64,000 nt of DNA from Chlorobiota bacterium (GTDB lineage: Bacteria; Bacteroidota; Ignavibacteria; OLB7). Each line of letters starts with the position of its first letter. Position 1 is the first letter of the stretch. Shown here piece by piece: positions 1-11,300 of the stretch. The stretch lies in the NCBI GenBank assembly GCA_016710285.1, contig JADJXR010000001.1:310001-374000 (forward strand). The letters run 5' to 3'. Position numbers and translations under genes: made by a program. A model generated the notes under the pieces. It was given only the letters and a program-made list of their open reading frames with translations. It did not search any database and was not told the DNA's origin.

Positions 1-257
1 CCATAATTCATCGTCACTGCGCCGGCGGCTTGTGCATCGGCAAGGGTTTTGTAGGGACCGGCGGCCTTCTCCCCTTCGCGGAGAAGAAGGAAAAGATTGG
101 CGAAATCCACCTTGCCAAGAATAAGCCCCAACAAAGGGTTCAGAAGGTCGTTGACCACTGAGTTGACGATTGCCCCAAACGCCGCGCCGATAATCACGCC
201 GACCGCAAGGTCCACGACGTTTCCGCGCATGGCAAATTCTTTGAACTCCTTTAGCAT
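1..257 (-). CDS. mscL: Large-conductance mechanosensitive channel MscL (3' end cut off by window edge)
   Basis: Homopentameric inner-membrane channel that opens under membrane tension and releases solutes during hypo-osmotic shock. The visible 85 N-terminal codons begin MLKEFKEFAMRGNVVDLAVG, the hallmark N-terminal amphipathic helix plus first transmembrane helix, followed by a GVIIGAAFG segment and the VVNDLLNPLLGL stretch. The family is usually 130-150 residues, so about 40% lies outside the window. The start is the ATG at 257, preceded on the minus strand by GGAGG at 5-nt spacing, one of the clearest ribosome binding sites here. It lies 139 nt downstream of the 922-residue surface protein on the same strand; nothing functional links them. 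Confidence 0.93.
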   Translation of the reverse strand, partial: MLKEFKEFAMRGNVVDLAVGVIIGAAFGAIVNSVVNDLLNPLLGLILGKVDFANLFLLLREGEKAAGPYKTLADAQAAGAVTMNY

Positions 258-396
258 TCAGCCTCCGTTGGTGATAGTGTGTATGAAGGATTCCCACAGG
301 TTCAAGCCCCCACCCTCCCTACTCTCCCCCGCAAGCCTTCCGCCCGCAGTAAACGTAGCACTAACAGGACCGAACGGCAAAAGAATTCTTGATTGC

Positions 397-3165
397 TTAA
401 AGTTTTTTCCAACCGGGGATTGTTCCATCGTAGCCATACAACCCTTCGGGAGTACCAGGGGCGGGCGTATCGGTCTGATAGACCAGCGAACCGGGAATGG
501 CCGGCAAGGCCAGCATCGCCGCACGGGTCATGCGTGGCGGAATCATTGCCCCGGTGGTTGAGACGATATCCAGCTGCGCCTGGGGTGCTGTTGTGCCAAT
601 GCCCGTGCGGTGGTTGGCCGCCGATTTAATCGCCATGGCGTTCGAGGGATCGTTGATCCGGTAGGTGCGGAAGCGGTAATCAATCGGGTAGGTGTTGACT
701 TGCTTCACGGACGTTGCCCCGCCGAACAGTTGGATATACGAGCTGAGATCAGCCGTCCCAGTGCCACCACATAAGGTTCCTCCAGTGTAGCAGTTGCCCA
801 AGAGGGCATCGGTTGCGCCGCAGAGCGTATCACGTTGGATAATCGGAGCGGTTCCCCCAAGCTGGTCGGTGATGTCGGCACTTCCGCCGCCGTAGATTCC
901 GCCAGTGTTGGACCATCCCGCCGCGGGCGGATCGGCTGTGTAATTGAACTGGGCGCGGTCGCTGGAAAGCCCGGTAAAGCATGGGGTGCGGTCGTACATA
1001 TCTATTGTGAACGTCGAGGTCGAGGTCACGGTCCAGGTAAGCACCTCGCCGCAACCGTAGATATTGTACGGTGGGATTTCAAACGTTAGATACCCTGCCG
1101 AAGAAACGCCTGGCGTGGTGATCGTCACCGATTTTGGAGCGTCAATCCCGCCGGAAACGGTCAGGGTGATATTGGAGCTTGGCGTAAAGGATGAGAAGTA
1201 AACTTCGACACGATCCACCGAGCCTGCGCCGCCAGGTGAGAACGTTTGGGAAGCGGTATAGCTTCCTAAGCTCAGCGCAGGAGTCCACGTTGCATTGCTA
1301 GAGTTTTGGGTTACATCGCTGGTTCCCACCAACGTGGTGTCAAAGATTTGGAAATCGAGGTAATCGTTCGTTGAGTTGAATTGAAGGATGGAGCGGTCGT
1401 AGTAGAACCGGCGACCCGTGGCCAAGTAAAGATCGCGCCATTGGATATCACAGCTTCCAATATCGAACACATCGTTGGCTTGCGGACCAACGTGCCCTTT
1501 GATATTCAGCCCATCGAAATCGGTAACCGTATTCTGGAAGAAGATCAAACGGCCATCATCGCGCACCCCCAGCAGTGGCTCGGCGGTGCTGTCCTCGGTA
1601 TACAGCGCAAACGTTGTATTGGTGTTGCTCATCCCTCGGATAATCACCCGTGCGGTGTCGTCAATCACTGGGGTCGCAAAGGGGTCGCCCATTCCAATGA
1701 ATCCGCCGTTTGCCACCAAGCTCCCCCCGGGATGGTAATGCCCGGCGTTGTTGGAATGGCGCACAAACAGATGCGAGCCGACCGAGTTCGTGACCGCGTC
1801 GCGGACATCCAAGGCATACATTCCATCTGGAGCCAACGCGCCGCTTCCGGTGTTGGTTTCGGCGCGAATCTGCAGGCGTGCCGTTGGGTTTTCGATGCCG
1901 ACACCCACATTTTGGCCATCAACAGAAAGCGCAGGGAAGTTTGCCGTGGACGAACCGCTGCCGGTTCCATCGCGGAATCCAATGGCCATATTGTTGGCGC
2001 GAGTATTGATTAAACGATCGCTTGCTGTTGCCCCGAACCCCCTCCCCATGGCGATTGCATTGGCGGCATCGGCCGTGGTAAACTGCCCGAATGCCATTGC
2101 CGATGTTTGCCGTGCATCAAGCTGCGAACCGATTGCAACGGCAGAGGTTGCGGTTGCTGCGGCCGTGTTCCCAATCGCCACCGATGTTGCTCCCGAAGCG
2201 GTATCCAATCCGCCGATTGCAACCGATGAGGTATTGGTGGACCGCGATCCGCTGCCCATCGAAACAGCATTAGCGCCACTTGCAACCGTAGCATTGCCCA
2301 GCGAAACCGATCGGGTGTTGGTTGCTTGTGCCTGTAGCCCCATTGCAATGCTGTTTGCCCCGCTGCCGGTTGTTGAGCTTCCCAACGACGTTGCCGCCGC
2401 CCCGGAAGCCACCACCAAGCTTCCCACGCCAACAGCATTTGCGCCGCTTACGTTTGCCGATGTTCCGCCGGCAATAGCACCCGTCGCCGATGCCGCGTTG
2501 CCACTTCCCCCAAAAATCCTTGCATTAGCCCCCGAAGCATTGTTGTTGACACCACCGCCGATAGTGGCATTATTCGCCGTTGCCGATGAGACCCGATTGG
2601 TCCCGCCACTTTGCCCACCGCCACCAATTACCACACCGTTCGCAACCCCGGTAATGGAGTTACCGCTGAATCCGCCAAGCACGTTGGGGCTTGTTAGGCG
2701 CGGCTGGTATCGCATCACCCGCTGCCGCCCCTGCCCGGCAAGGCCGGCGTGGTCCACGTGGATGCTGAAATCGGTACTGTCGTAGGTTCCAAGAAAATTT
2801 GTCCCGACCACTGTGGAGCCATTCCCCATGCTTAACCAGAATCCGGCAGTAAGATAGACTGTACTCCAATAGCTTGTTCCGTCGGGATCGGTAACCCAGT
2901 AGTAGGTGTTCAACGGTCCGCCTGGGGCAATTGGTGCCGGTGCTGGGGAGGTAGGGAACTTCAGCGCATAGCTATAAAGGAGCGAGTCACGGCCGTTGGC
3001 ACTGGTGATGAAGGTGTAGGCAGGGCTGGCAAGGGTAACGGTATTGCCGGTGTTGTCGTCAAGTTCCAACTGATTCCCCGCCCACGTTGCACGCTGCGCA
3101 AATGTGGGGGTGGCGGCCAACGCCAACAACAAGGCCAGGAGATATGGTTGTACCGAAGGTTTCAT
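397..3165 (-). CDS. Secreted YadA-head-like / tail-fibre-like surface protein (922 aa)
   Basis: No specific function recognised; probable cell-surface or extracellular structural protein. Residues 1-23 form a Sec signal peptide ending TPTFAQ. Residues about 190-370 carry many 14-residue repeats of the type A-x-G-x-x-A-x-A-x-G (for example SGANAVGVGS, SVSLGNATVASG, SVAIG), the pattern of left-handed beta-roll trimeric adhesin heads (Hep_Hag). After them come segments typical of Bacteroidota tail-fibre-like proteins (GVGIENPTARLQI, DIGSCDIQWRDLYLATG) and a C-terminus with GIGTTAPQAQLDI and RMTRAAMLALPAIPGSLVYQ. There is no membrane anchor and no clear T9SS sorting domain. The ATG at 3165 lies 58 nt after the stop of the related 3224-5317 gene, so the two and the giant gene upstream probably form one transcript. 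Confidence 0.8.
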   Translation of the reverse strand: MKPSVQPYLLALLLALAATPTFAQRATWAGNQLELDDNTGNTVTLASPAYTFITSANGRDSLLYSYALKFPTSPAPAPIAPGGPLNTYYWVTDPDGTSYWSTVYLTAGFWLSMGNGSTVVGTNFLGTYDSTDFSIHVDHAGLAGQGRQRVMRYQPRLTSPNVLGGFSGNSITGVANGVVIGGGGQSGGTNRVSSATANNATIGGGVNNNASGANARIFGGSGNAASATGAIAGGTSANVSGANAVGVGSLVVASGAAATSLGSSTTGSGANSIAMGLQAQATNTRSVSLGNATVASGANAVSMGSGSRSTNTSSVAIGGLDTASGATSVAIGNTAAATATSAVAIGSQLDARQTSAMAFGQFTTADAANAIAMGRGFGATASDRLINTRANNMAIGFRDGTGSGSSTANFPALSVDGQNVGVGIENPTARLQIRAETNTGSGALAPDGMYALDVRDAVTNSVGSHLFVRHSNNAGHYHPGGSLVANGGFIGMGDPFATPVIDDTARVIIRGMSNTNTTFALYTEDSTAEPLLGVRDDGRLIFFQNTVTDFDGLNIKGHVGPQANDVFDIGSCDIQWRDLYLATGRRFYYDRSILQFNSTNDYLDFQIFDTTLVGTSDVTQNSSNATWTPALSLGSYTASQTFSPGGAGSVDRVEVYFSSFTPSSNITLTVSGGIDAPKSVTITTPGVSSAGYLTFEIPPYNIYGCGEVLTWTVTSTSTFTIDMYDRTPCFTGLSSDRAQFNYTADPPAAGWSNTGGIYGGGSADITDQLGGTAPIIQRDTLCGATDALLGNCYTGGTLCGGTGTADLSSYIQLFGGATSVKQVNTYPIDYRFRTYRINDPSNAMAIKSAANHRTGIGTTAPQAQLDIVSTTGAMIPPRMTRAAMLALPAIPGSLVYQTDTPAPGTPEGLYGYDGTIPGWKKL

Positions 3166-3223
3166 CGGTTCTTGCTTCTTGTTCTAAGGTTCACGTGACA
3201 CATCGAAAGGGGGAAATCGCTTG

Positions 3224-5317
3224 CTATTTCCGTACCCATGTTGGAACGCCCGCCACCGTCTCGCACAAATAGAATCCTTCGGTGCTGGCCCCAACGGTAT
3301 TGGTCTGATAGACCATGCTGCCAAGCACCATTGATAGTGCCAGCCGCTGGGCTTGTGTCATGCGTGGGATAATAAGCGCGCCCGTTGATGAGCGAATATC
3401 CAACGCACCTTGCGGAGCAACGCCGCTCCCTGAGGTATTGAAAGAAGGATCGGGAAGGGTTGCCGCATTTCCATCGGTGAAGCCAATGCGTTTGTTGTTT
3501 TCGGCAATCACCATTGCTGTTGTGGGCGCAGCGGTTCCGGTTCCCACCGAGATATCAAGATACTGGGCGGTTGCAGCCGTGTTATAATTGAATTTTGCGC
3601 GGCTATGCCCGGTAGAGGTATTGCACGTGAAAAGCATATCGCGGTTGACGTACACGTCGCGCCACTGAAGGTCGCAGGAGCCTAAATCGTAGGTATTGCT
3701 TGTGCTTGGGCCAATGCTTCCTTTTGATGTAAGCCCGGCAAAAGGCGCGCTGGCTGTGCCAATCATCATGCGGCCATCGTCACGCACCAGAAGCAGTGGG
3801 TCCCCAGCGGCGTTGCTGATGTTCAAGGCCAATGTTGGAAGGATACTGGTGAAATCACCATCGCTAAGCCCACGCACGTGCAGCCGTGCTTTTGGAGTAT
3901 CCACCGTTGCCACGTTGAACCCGCCAATGCCCACCTTCCGATTGTTCGTCACAAGCAGTGCCGAGGTCCCCGCGTTGTTGGTTACGTTCAGCGCAGCACT
4001 GGTTGCCAGGTTGTTCTCCCCCACCACCACAAGGCGGGCTTGCGGCGTTGCGGTGCCGATACCGACATACCCACGGTTATCCGCTTGTGAGGTATAAGGT
4101 CCAACAAACAGCGTGGGGGATGCTGAGTTAAAACCAACCATCAGTGAGTTAGCAGTGCTGTTCACCAAACGGGTTCCGTTGCTGACACCTTTGCCGAGCA
4201 CCATGGCGTTAGCGGCGTTGGCCGTCACCCATTGGCCCATTGCAATGCTGTTGCTGCCGCTGGCGGTCACTTGGCTTCCCATTGCTGTGGCGGCGCGTCC
4301 GCTGGCGTTGGTGCTGTTCCCCATTGCCGTTGCGGTGTCGCCAGAAGCTGTTGTGGATCCCCCCATTGCCGTTGCTGTGTTGCCGCTGGCAGTGGTGCTG
4401 TTCCCCATTGCGACGGAGTTCACGCCGTTGGCGTTAGTGCTATTTCCCAAGGAGATAGCCGCCGTTGCTGCCACCGCCGTTTGTGCCGACAATCCCATTG
4501 CAACGCTGTTGTTGCCACGCGCCTGGGTGCTTCCCCCCATTGCCACCGCTGCCGCACCGCTTGCCGTCACGCCGGTGCCAAATGCCACGGAATTTGCTCC
4601 GCTTGCGGTGGAGTTTGTCCCGCCAACCGTTCCTGCATCCCCCGATGCGGTGTTCCCTGTTCCCCCAACAACAGTGGCATTGGAGGCCGAAGCCGTGTTC
4701 CCAACGCCTCCGCTGATGGTCGCAAAATCTGTTGTTGCGCCGGTGATGCTGTTCGGGCTGGCATTGGATCCGCCGCCAGCAATCGTTGCCCCACGTGCGC
4801 CGGTGGTGATCGTGTTATCGTGATGCCCGCCCAGGATGTTTGGGCTAAGATTTGTTGGCTCGAACCGCATCACCCGCCCGTTGCCTTGCGTGGAAGTTCC
4901 GAATGTTCCGGCCGCAACATTGTTGACATGGATCTGGAAAGCGACGTTATCTGTGGTTCCAATAAAGTTGGTTCCAGCGGTCGTCCCAGCGTTCCCCGTC
5001 AGCGTCCAATATCCACTTTGTGGAACCCCAGGAAGCCACGACAATTTGCCGGTGAGGTCCGAAGTAAGCAAGCTCCCCGCGCTTCCTGGAGGGCCGTCGG
5101 GAAGGGTCATGGTCCAGCTGGTGAACGGTACGGTGGGCGTTTGCAGGGTGATGGTTGATGCCGGCCCCTGATTGTCGTCCAGCACCACTGTTTGGGTTTT
5201 GGTTGTTCGCTGCGCCAATGCCGGAACAGCGGAAAGCAGAATCGCCGAACAGAGAATCGCCCAACGCGCGATATGGTAAACAGGCTGCATATAAGTCACC
5301 ATGGTAAAGGGTATCAT
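3224..5317 (-). CDS. Secreted YadA-head-like / tail-fibre-like surface protein (697 aa)
   Basis: Paralog of the 397-3165 protein, with the same order: signal peptide, a short conserved QTVVLDDNQG-type segment, GTTDNVAFQIHVN, head repeats (residues about 200-370, SIAMG/TAMG units) and a C-terminus with GALDIRSSTGALIIPRMT and GSMVYQTN. The frame is open to an ATG at 5347, but the ATG at 5317 (MIPFTMVTYMQP) is preferred because the upstream giant gene also begins MIPLRHLYQ directly before its signal sequence; a further ATG at MQPVYHIARW is possible. The signal peptide ends AVPALAQ. The gap to the giant gene is 65 nt. Role unknown: likely surface-exposed or extracellular fibre or adhesin. Confidence 0.8.
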   Translation of the reverse strand: MIPFTMVTYMQPVYHIARWAILCSAILLSAVPALAQRTTKTQTVVLDDNQGPASTITLQTPTVPFTSWTMTLPDGPPGSAGSLLTSDLTGKLSWLPGVPQSGYWTLTGNAGTTAGTNFIGTTDNVAFQIHVNNVAAGTFGTSTQGNGRVMRFEPTNLSPNILGGHHDNTITTGARGATIAGGGSNASPNSITGATTDFATISGGVGNTASASNATVVGGTGNTASGDAGTVGGTNSTASGANSVAFGTGVTASGAAAVAMGGSTQARGNNSVAMGLSAQTAVAATAAISLGNSTNANGVNSVAMGNSTTASGNTATAMGGSTTASGDTATAMGNSTNASGRAATAMGSQVTASGSNSIAMGQWVTANAANAMVLGKGVSNGTRLVNSTANSLMVGFNSASPTLFVGPYTSQADNRGYVGIGTATPQARLVVVGENNLATSAALNVTNNAGTSALLVTNNRKVGIGGFNVATVDTPKARLHVRGLSDGDFTSILPTLALNISNAAGDPLLLVRDDGRMMIGTASAPFAGLTSKGSIGPSTSNTYDLGSCDLQWRDVYVNRDMLFTCNTSTGHSRAKFNYNTAATAQYLDISVGTGTAAPTTAMVIAENNKRIGFTDGNAATLPDPSFNTSGSGVAPQGALDIRSSTGALIIPRMTQAQRLALSMVLGSMVYQTNTVGASTEGFYLCETVAGVPTWVRK

Positions 5318-5382
5318 GGAAAGATTCTGTGTGGAATGCCGCCCCATCCGTTTGTGGGGCGGCTATTAGGCAAACGAACCGT

Positions 5383-8300
5383 TTACTGATGAACGATGTA
5401 GTTGATAAACCCAGCCGGTGGGATTGCCGAGAAGGAAACCGTAAACTGATTTCCACCAACACCCGAACGGTTCACCACTTTGTATTGCAGGTACGTTGAA
5501 GTGCCAGCACCCGCTTCCTCCCAGGAGATTTCAATCACCGTGTTTGCCGTGAACGTTGCGCCAGTGACAGTGACCGTTGTGGTGTTGCTTCCGGTGCTGT
5601 TGGCCACCCGACCGGAGTAGATACCCAGGGCGTTACGGATAGCACCAGGATTGCCAAACACCATATCTCCGTTGATGGTGGTTGTGGTTGGCCCGCCACC
5701 ATTTCCGGTCGCGCTTCCAATCGTCGTGTTCCCACGGATATTCGTCACCGATGGGCCGTTCGTTGCTGTTGCGCCGTCGGGGTCGTTGTAGCCAATGTTT
5801 GTTGTGGATTCCGTGTTCGTTCCAGGATTCACATCGCTGCTGTTGATCCCCGTCAGCGGGGTTGCCCCTGCGGTGGCGCTCAGCACGTTTGTGGTGATCC
5901 ATGTTGGCGTTGATGATGCGTTGACCGTCAGCACCGAACCAACCGAACCCGGGGCAACGGCGGCTGCGTTGTTCGAAGCATTCCCAACAAAGATGTTGTT
6001 CTGTGCCAGCGGCAACGTGGTTCCCGACGGCAGCACGACGTTCCCAAAGAACGTGGTTGTGGTTGGCCCCGTGGCCGAACCGATGTTCGTGTTGCCAGCA
6101 ATGTTCGTGGTTGATGGTCCGTTGGGCCCTCCCCCGTCGGGATCGTTGTAGCCGATGTTCGTTACCGCTTCGCCCGACCCTGTGCCCGGGTTGATATCCC
6201 CTGTGTTGATTCCCGTTGTTGGGGTTGAACCGCCAACGGAAGAAAGCACGCTGCTGCTGGTCCATGCCGGCGCGGTTGAGCTACCGGTCGAGGTCAGGAC
6301 CTGGCCGTTTGAACCGGCAAGCCCGTTTGGCAAGAAAGCGTTGCTGATGCGGAAGCCACCGCCATTGGTGGTGCTAAGCACGCGGGCACGCTCGGTGTTA
6401 TTGGTGGCCAGCACCACATCACGATCATCGGTGGACCCCATGAAGTTTTGGCCAACACCAACGCCAGGCGTTGTTCCGGTGTTACCAAGCAACGACCAGT
6501 TATTGGGGGCAAACGTCGCGATGGTTTGCCATTGCGGCACACCGCTTCCGTCGGTCACCAACACGGCACTGTTCACCGGAGGCAAGGCCGTTGCAACGTT
6601 CGCCACGCCAACAAAGATGTTGTTGGTTGGCAATGGAAGCGTGGTTCCCGACGGCAGCACAACATTGCCGAAGAACGTTGTTGTGGTTGGTCCCGTGGCC
6701 GAACCGATGTTCGTGTTCCCCAAAATGTTGGTTGTGGAAGCAACGCCTGTTCCCCCGCCGTCGGGGTCGTTGTAGCCGATCGTCGTCGTCTGCGTGTTTG
6801 GCGAGTTCACCGGGCCGGCGTTGATGTTCGTGTTCCCGTTGATCGTCGTTTGCGACGGCACGTTCCCGGCACCTCCATCAGGGTCGTTGTAGCCAATCGT
6901 CGTCGTCTGCGGCGCGCCCTTGTTCGGGTTGGTGGCGTTCAGGTTGATATCGCCCAGCACGTTCGTGGTTGATGGCCCGTTCGACGCCGTGTTTCCGTCA
7001 GGGTCATTGTAGCCGATGTTCGTCACCGACTCGGTCCCCGAACCGTTGTTGATGTCGCCATTGTTGATGGCGGTTACTGGCGTTGAACCGCCAACGGAGG
7101 AAAGAACGCTGCTGCTGGTCCACACCGGCGCGGTTGAGCTACCGGTCGAGGTCAGAACCTGGCCGGTTGAGCCAGCCAACCCACCCGGACGGAATGCGTT
7201 CGTAATCCCAAATCCACCGCCGTTCGTGTTGCTGTACATCCGCGCACGCTCCGTTCCGTTCGTCCGGAACGATACGTCCTGGTCATCCGTTGTTCCCAAG
7301 TACTGGCTGGCAGGAGTCGTTCCGGCATTCCCCGCTAACGCCCAAGCCGTCGCTGGCAAGAACGATGCGATCGTCTGCCATTGCGGCACACCGGATCCGT
7401 CGGTGACAAACACGCTGCTGTTCGTTGGCGGAAGCGCCGTTGCAACACCACCAACCCCAACAAACAAGTTGTTCGTGGCAAGCGGAATGCTTGGCGCAGT
7501 GTTGAACACCACATTGCCGCTGAACGTTGTTGTGGTTGGCCCCGTGGACGAACCGATATTCGTGTTGCCAAGAATTGTGGTTTGCGAAGCCACCCCTGTT
7601 CCCACACCGTCGGGATCGTTGTAGCCGATCGTCGTCGTTTGCGGCGTTGTTCGGGTTCCAGCGGGGCCAGTGGTGTTGATATTCACATCGCCCAGCATAT
7701 TTGTGGTTGAAGCTCCGTTGGCAGCCGTGTTTCCGTCGGGGTCGGTGTAGCCGATGTTCGTCACCGATTCCGTCCCCGATCCGTTGTTGATGTCGCCGCT
7801 GTTGACCCCTGTTACTGGGGTTGTTCCGCCCACTGCGTTCAACACGCCGCTTGGTGTCCAGACCGGTGCAGTTGTTGAGCCTGTGGAAGCCAACATCTGG
7901 CCGGTTGAGCCAGCCAACCCACCCGGACGGAATGCGTTCGCAATCCCAAATCCACCGCCGTTTGTGTTGCTGTACATCCGCGCACGCTCCGTTCCGTTCG
8001 TCCGGAACGATACGTCCTGGTCATCCGTTGTTCCCAAGTATTGGCTGGCAGGAGTCGTTCCGGCATTCCCCGTCAACGCCCAAGCCGTCGCTGGCAAGAA
8101 CGATGCGATCGTCTGCCATTGCGGCACACCGGATCCGTCGGTGACGAACACGCTGCTGTTCGTTGGCGGAAGAGCGGTTGCAACACCACCAACCCCAACA
8201 AACAAGTTGTTCGTGGCCAATGGCAGGCTTGGCGGATTCGTAAAGGTGACGTCGCCGTTGAAGACTGTGCTGGATGCGGAGTTTGGTCCCGCGCCATCAG

Positions 8301-11300
8301 GGTCGTTATAACCGATGGTTGTGACTTGCGCCGTTGGGCTGTTCGGGTTTGTTGCGTTGATGTTGGTGTTCCCCAAAATCGTCGTCTGCGACGGCACGTT
8401 CCCACCACCTGCATCAGGATCGTTGTAGCCGATCGTCGTCGTTTGTGGCGAGGTGCTTCCGGGGCTGGTGGAGTTCAGATTGATATTCCCCAACACCGTC
8501 GTCTGCGATGCCGCGTTCGCACCTGCGCCATCGGGGTCGTTGTAGCCAACCGTCGTGGTCTGAACAACCGATGAACCCGGATTGGAGGCATTGATGTTGG
8601 TGTTGCCAACTACGTTCGTTGTTGTGGCTCCGCCACCGCTTCCCGTGTTCGATCCCAAGTTCGTGTTGCCATAGATGTTCGTCTGGCTGGCAGCGTTCGT
8701 TGCCGTCGCGCCGTCGGGATCGTTGTAGCCGATGTTCGTCGTGGCTTCGCTGTTGTTCCCGCTGTTCACATCACCGCTGTTGATGTTCGTCGTGGCCCCA
8801 CCAGCAGCCGGTGCCGTCGTTATGAAGTTGTTGGTGCTGCTCCAAACCGGTGTCCCGCTGGCATCTTGCGCCAACACTGCACCACTGACGTTCGTCGAGG
8901 CATATGCCTGCTGTTGGTTGCTGGCATTCCCAACCCAAATCGAATTCTGATTCAGCGGAATCGTTGGCGCGGTTCCGAAGCTGACGTTGCCATTGATCGT
9001 TGTTGAGGATGGACCGTTTGGACCGGCTCCATCAGGATCGTTATAGCCAAGAGTAATCTGGCTTTCTGGGCCGCCTGCCGGCGTGTTGTCGGTTGTGCCA
9101 ACGTTGTTGGTGGATCCGCTCAGATTTGTTGTTCCCAGGATATTGGTGACCGAAGGGACGTTTGCCCCAGCTCCGTCGGGATCGTTATAGCCAATCGTTG
9201 TTGTCTGCGTGTTCGGGCTGTTCGGCTGGCTTGCGTTGATGTTGGTGTTCCCCAAGATGTTGGTCGTCGTGGCTCCCCCATTGTCCCCCGTGTTCGATCC
9301 AACGTTCGTGTTGCCGCGAATGTTGGTGGTTGATGGATTATCGGCCCCACCAGACGATGGGTCATTATAACCGATCAATGTCACCGCTTCGGTTCCGGCA
9401 CCAACGTTATTGTCTTGAGCATTGATGCTGGTGACTGGCGCAAGGCCACCCTGGGCGTTCAGCACGTTTGCACTGCTCCATGTTGGCGTTGTTCCAACAA
9501 TGGAAAGAACCGATCCAGCCGCCCCCGGCGGATATGCCGTCTGAACACCGCCAACGCCAACCCAAAGGTTGTCCGTTGCCAGCGGAATCGTTGGCGCGTT
9601 GGCAAAATTCACCGTCCCGTTCAGCTGTGTTGTCGAGGTCGGGTTCCCAATCGTCGTCGTCCCACCCGCGTTCGGTGCCGTGTTGATGTTCGTTGTCGAG
9701 CCTTGAAGGTTCGTTGTTCCCAACACTGTTGTTGTGGTTGGACCACCGCCGCTTCCCGTGTTCGATCCCAAGTTCGTGTTGCCAAGAATGTTCGTCTGGC
9801 TGGCAGCGTTCGTTGCCGTCGCGCCGTCGGGATCGTTATAGCCGATGTTCGTCGTGGCTTCGCTGTTGTTCCCGCTGTTCACATCACCGTTGTTGATGTT
9901 CGTCGTGGCCCCACCAGCAGCCGGTGCCGTCGTTGTGAAGTTGTTGGTGCTGCTCCAAACCGGTGTCCCGCTGGCATCTTGCGCCAACACCGCGCCGTTG
10001 ACGTTCGTCGAGGCATATGCCTGCTGTTGGTTGCTGGCATTCCCAACCCAAATCGAGTTCTGATTCAGCGGAATCGTTGGCGCGTTGGCAAAGTTCACCG
10101 TCCCGTTCAGCTGTGTTGTCGAGGTCGGATTCCCAATCGTCGTCGTCCCACCTGCGTTCGGTGCCGTGTTGATGTTCGTTGTTGCGCCTTGCAGGTTCGT
10201 TGTTCCCAACACCGTTGTTGTGGTTGGACCACCGCCGCTTCCCGTGTTCGATCCCAAATTCGTGTTGCCATAGATGTTCGTCTGGCTGGCAGCGTTCGTT
10301 GCCGTCGCGCCGTCGGGATCGTTGTAACCGATGTTCGTCGTGGCTTCGCTGTTGTTCCCGCTGTTCACATCACCGTTGTTGATGTTCGTCGTGGCCCCAC
10401 CAGCAGCCGGTGCCGTCGTTGTGAAGTTGTTGGTGCTGCTCCAAACCGGTGTCCCGCTGGCATTCTGCGCAAGCACCGCGCCGTTGACGTTCGTCGAGGC
10501 ATATGCCTGCTGTTGGTTGCTGGCATTCCCAACCCAAATCGAGTTCTGATTCAGCGGAATCGTTGGCGCGTTGGCAAAGTTCACCGTCCCGTTCAGCTGT
10601 GTTGTCGAGGTCGGATTCCCAATCGTCGTCGTCCCACCTGCGTTCGGTGCCGTGTTGATGTTCGTTGTTGCGCCTTGCAGGTTCGTTGTTCCCAACACTG
10701 TTGTTGTGGTTGGACCACCGCCGCTTCCTGTGTTCGATCCCAGGCTTGTGTTGCCAAGAATGTTCGTCTGGCTGGCAGCGTTTGCGGCGGCACCTCCGTC
10801 GGGATCGTTGTAGCCGATGTTCGTCACCGACTCCGTTCCCGATCCGTTGTTCACGTCGCCATTGTTGATGTTGGTTACTGGCGCGCTCCCTGTTGTTGCG
10901 GCCAGAACAGTGCTGGTTGTCCAGGTTGGGGTGCCGCTGGCATTCTGCGCAAGCACCGCACCGTTGACGTTGGTTGAGTTATAGGCGGCTTGGACGTTCG
11001 AGGCGTTTCCAACCCACATCGCATTCTGGTTCAAGGGAATGGTTGGTGGATTGGTGAAGTTCACCGTCCCGTTCAGTGTTGTTGTCGAGGTCGGATTCCC
11101 AATCGTCGTTGTCCCACCTGCGTTCGGCGCCGTGTTGATGTTCGTCGTTGGACTGCTGATCGTCGTTGTTGCGCCGCTCAGCGTTGCCGGGCCCGTCAGG
11201 TTCGTTGTCCCAGCAACGTTCGTTGTCGAAGTCCCATTCCCAATGTTCGTCGTCCCACCCGTTGCCGGCGATGCGTTGATGTTCGTTGTGGAAGGGGAAC

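Noticed and set aside
9415..10977. 520-codon open frame on the plus strand opposite the giant surface gene, plus similar antisense frames at 5.8-8.6 kb
   Set aside because: They mirror the repetitive coding strand, have Arg/Cys/Pro-rich nonsense composition and share the 486-bp periodicity. They are shadows of the minus-strand gene.
6965..11038. Regularly repeated DNA considered as a CRISPR array
   Set aside because: Repeat units are 486 or 738 bp, lie in an open reading frame and have no unique spacers.
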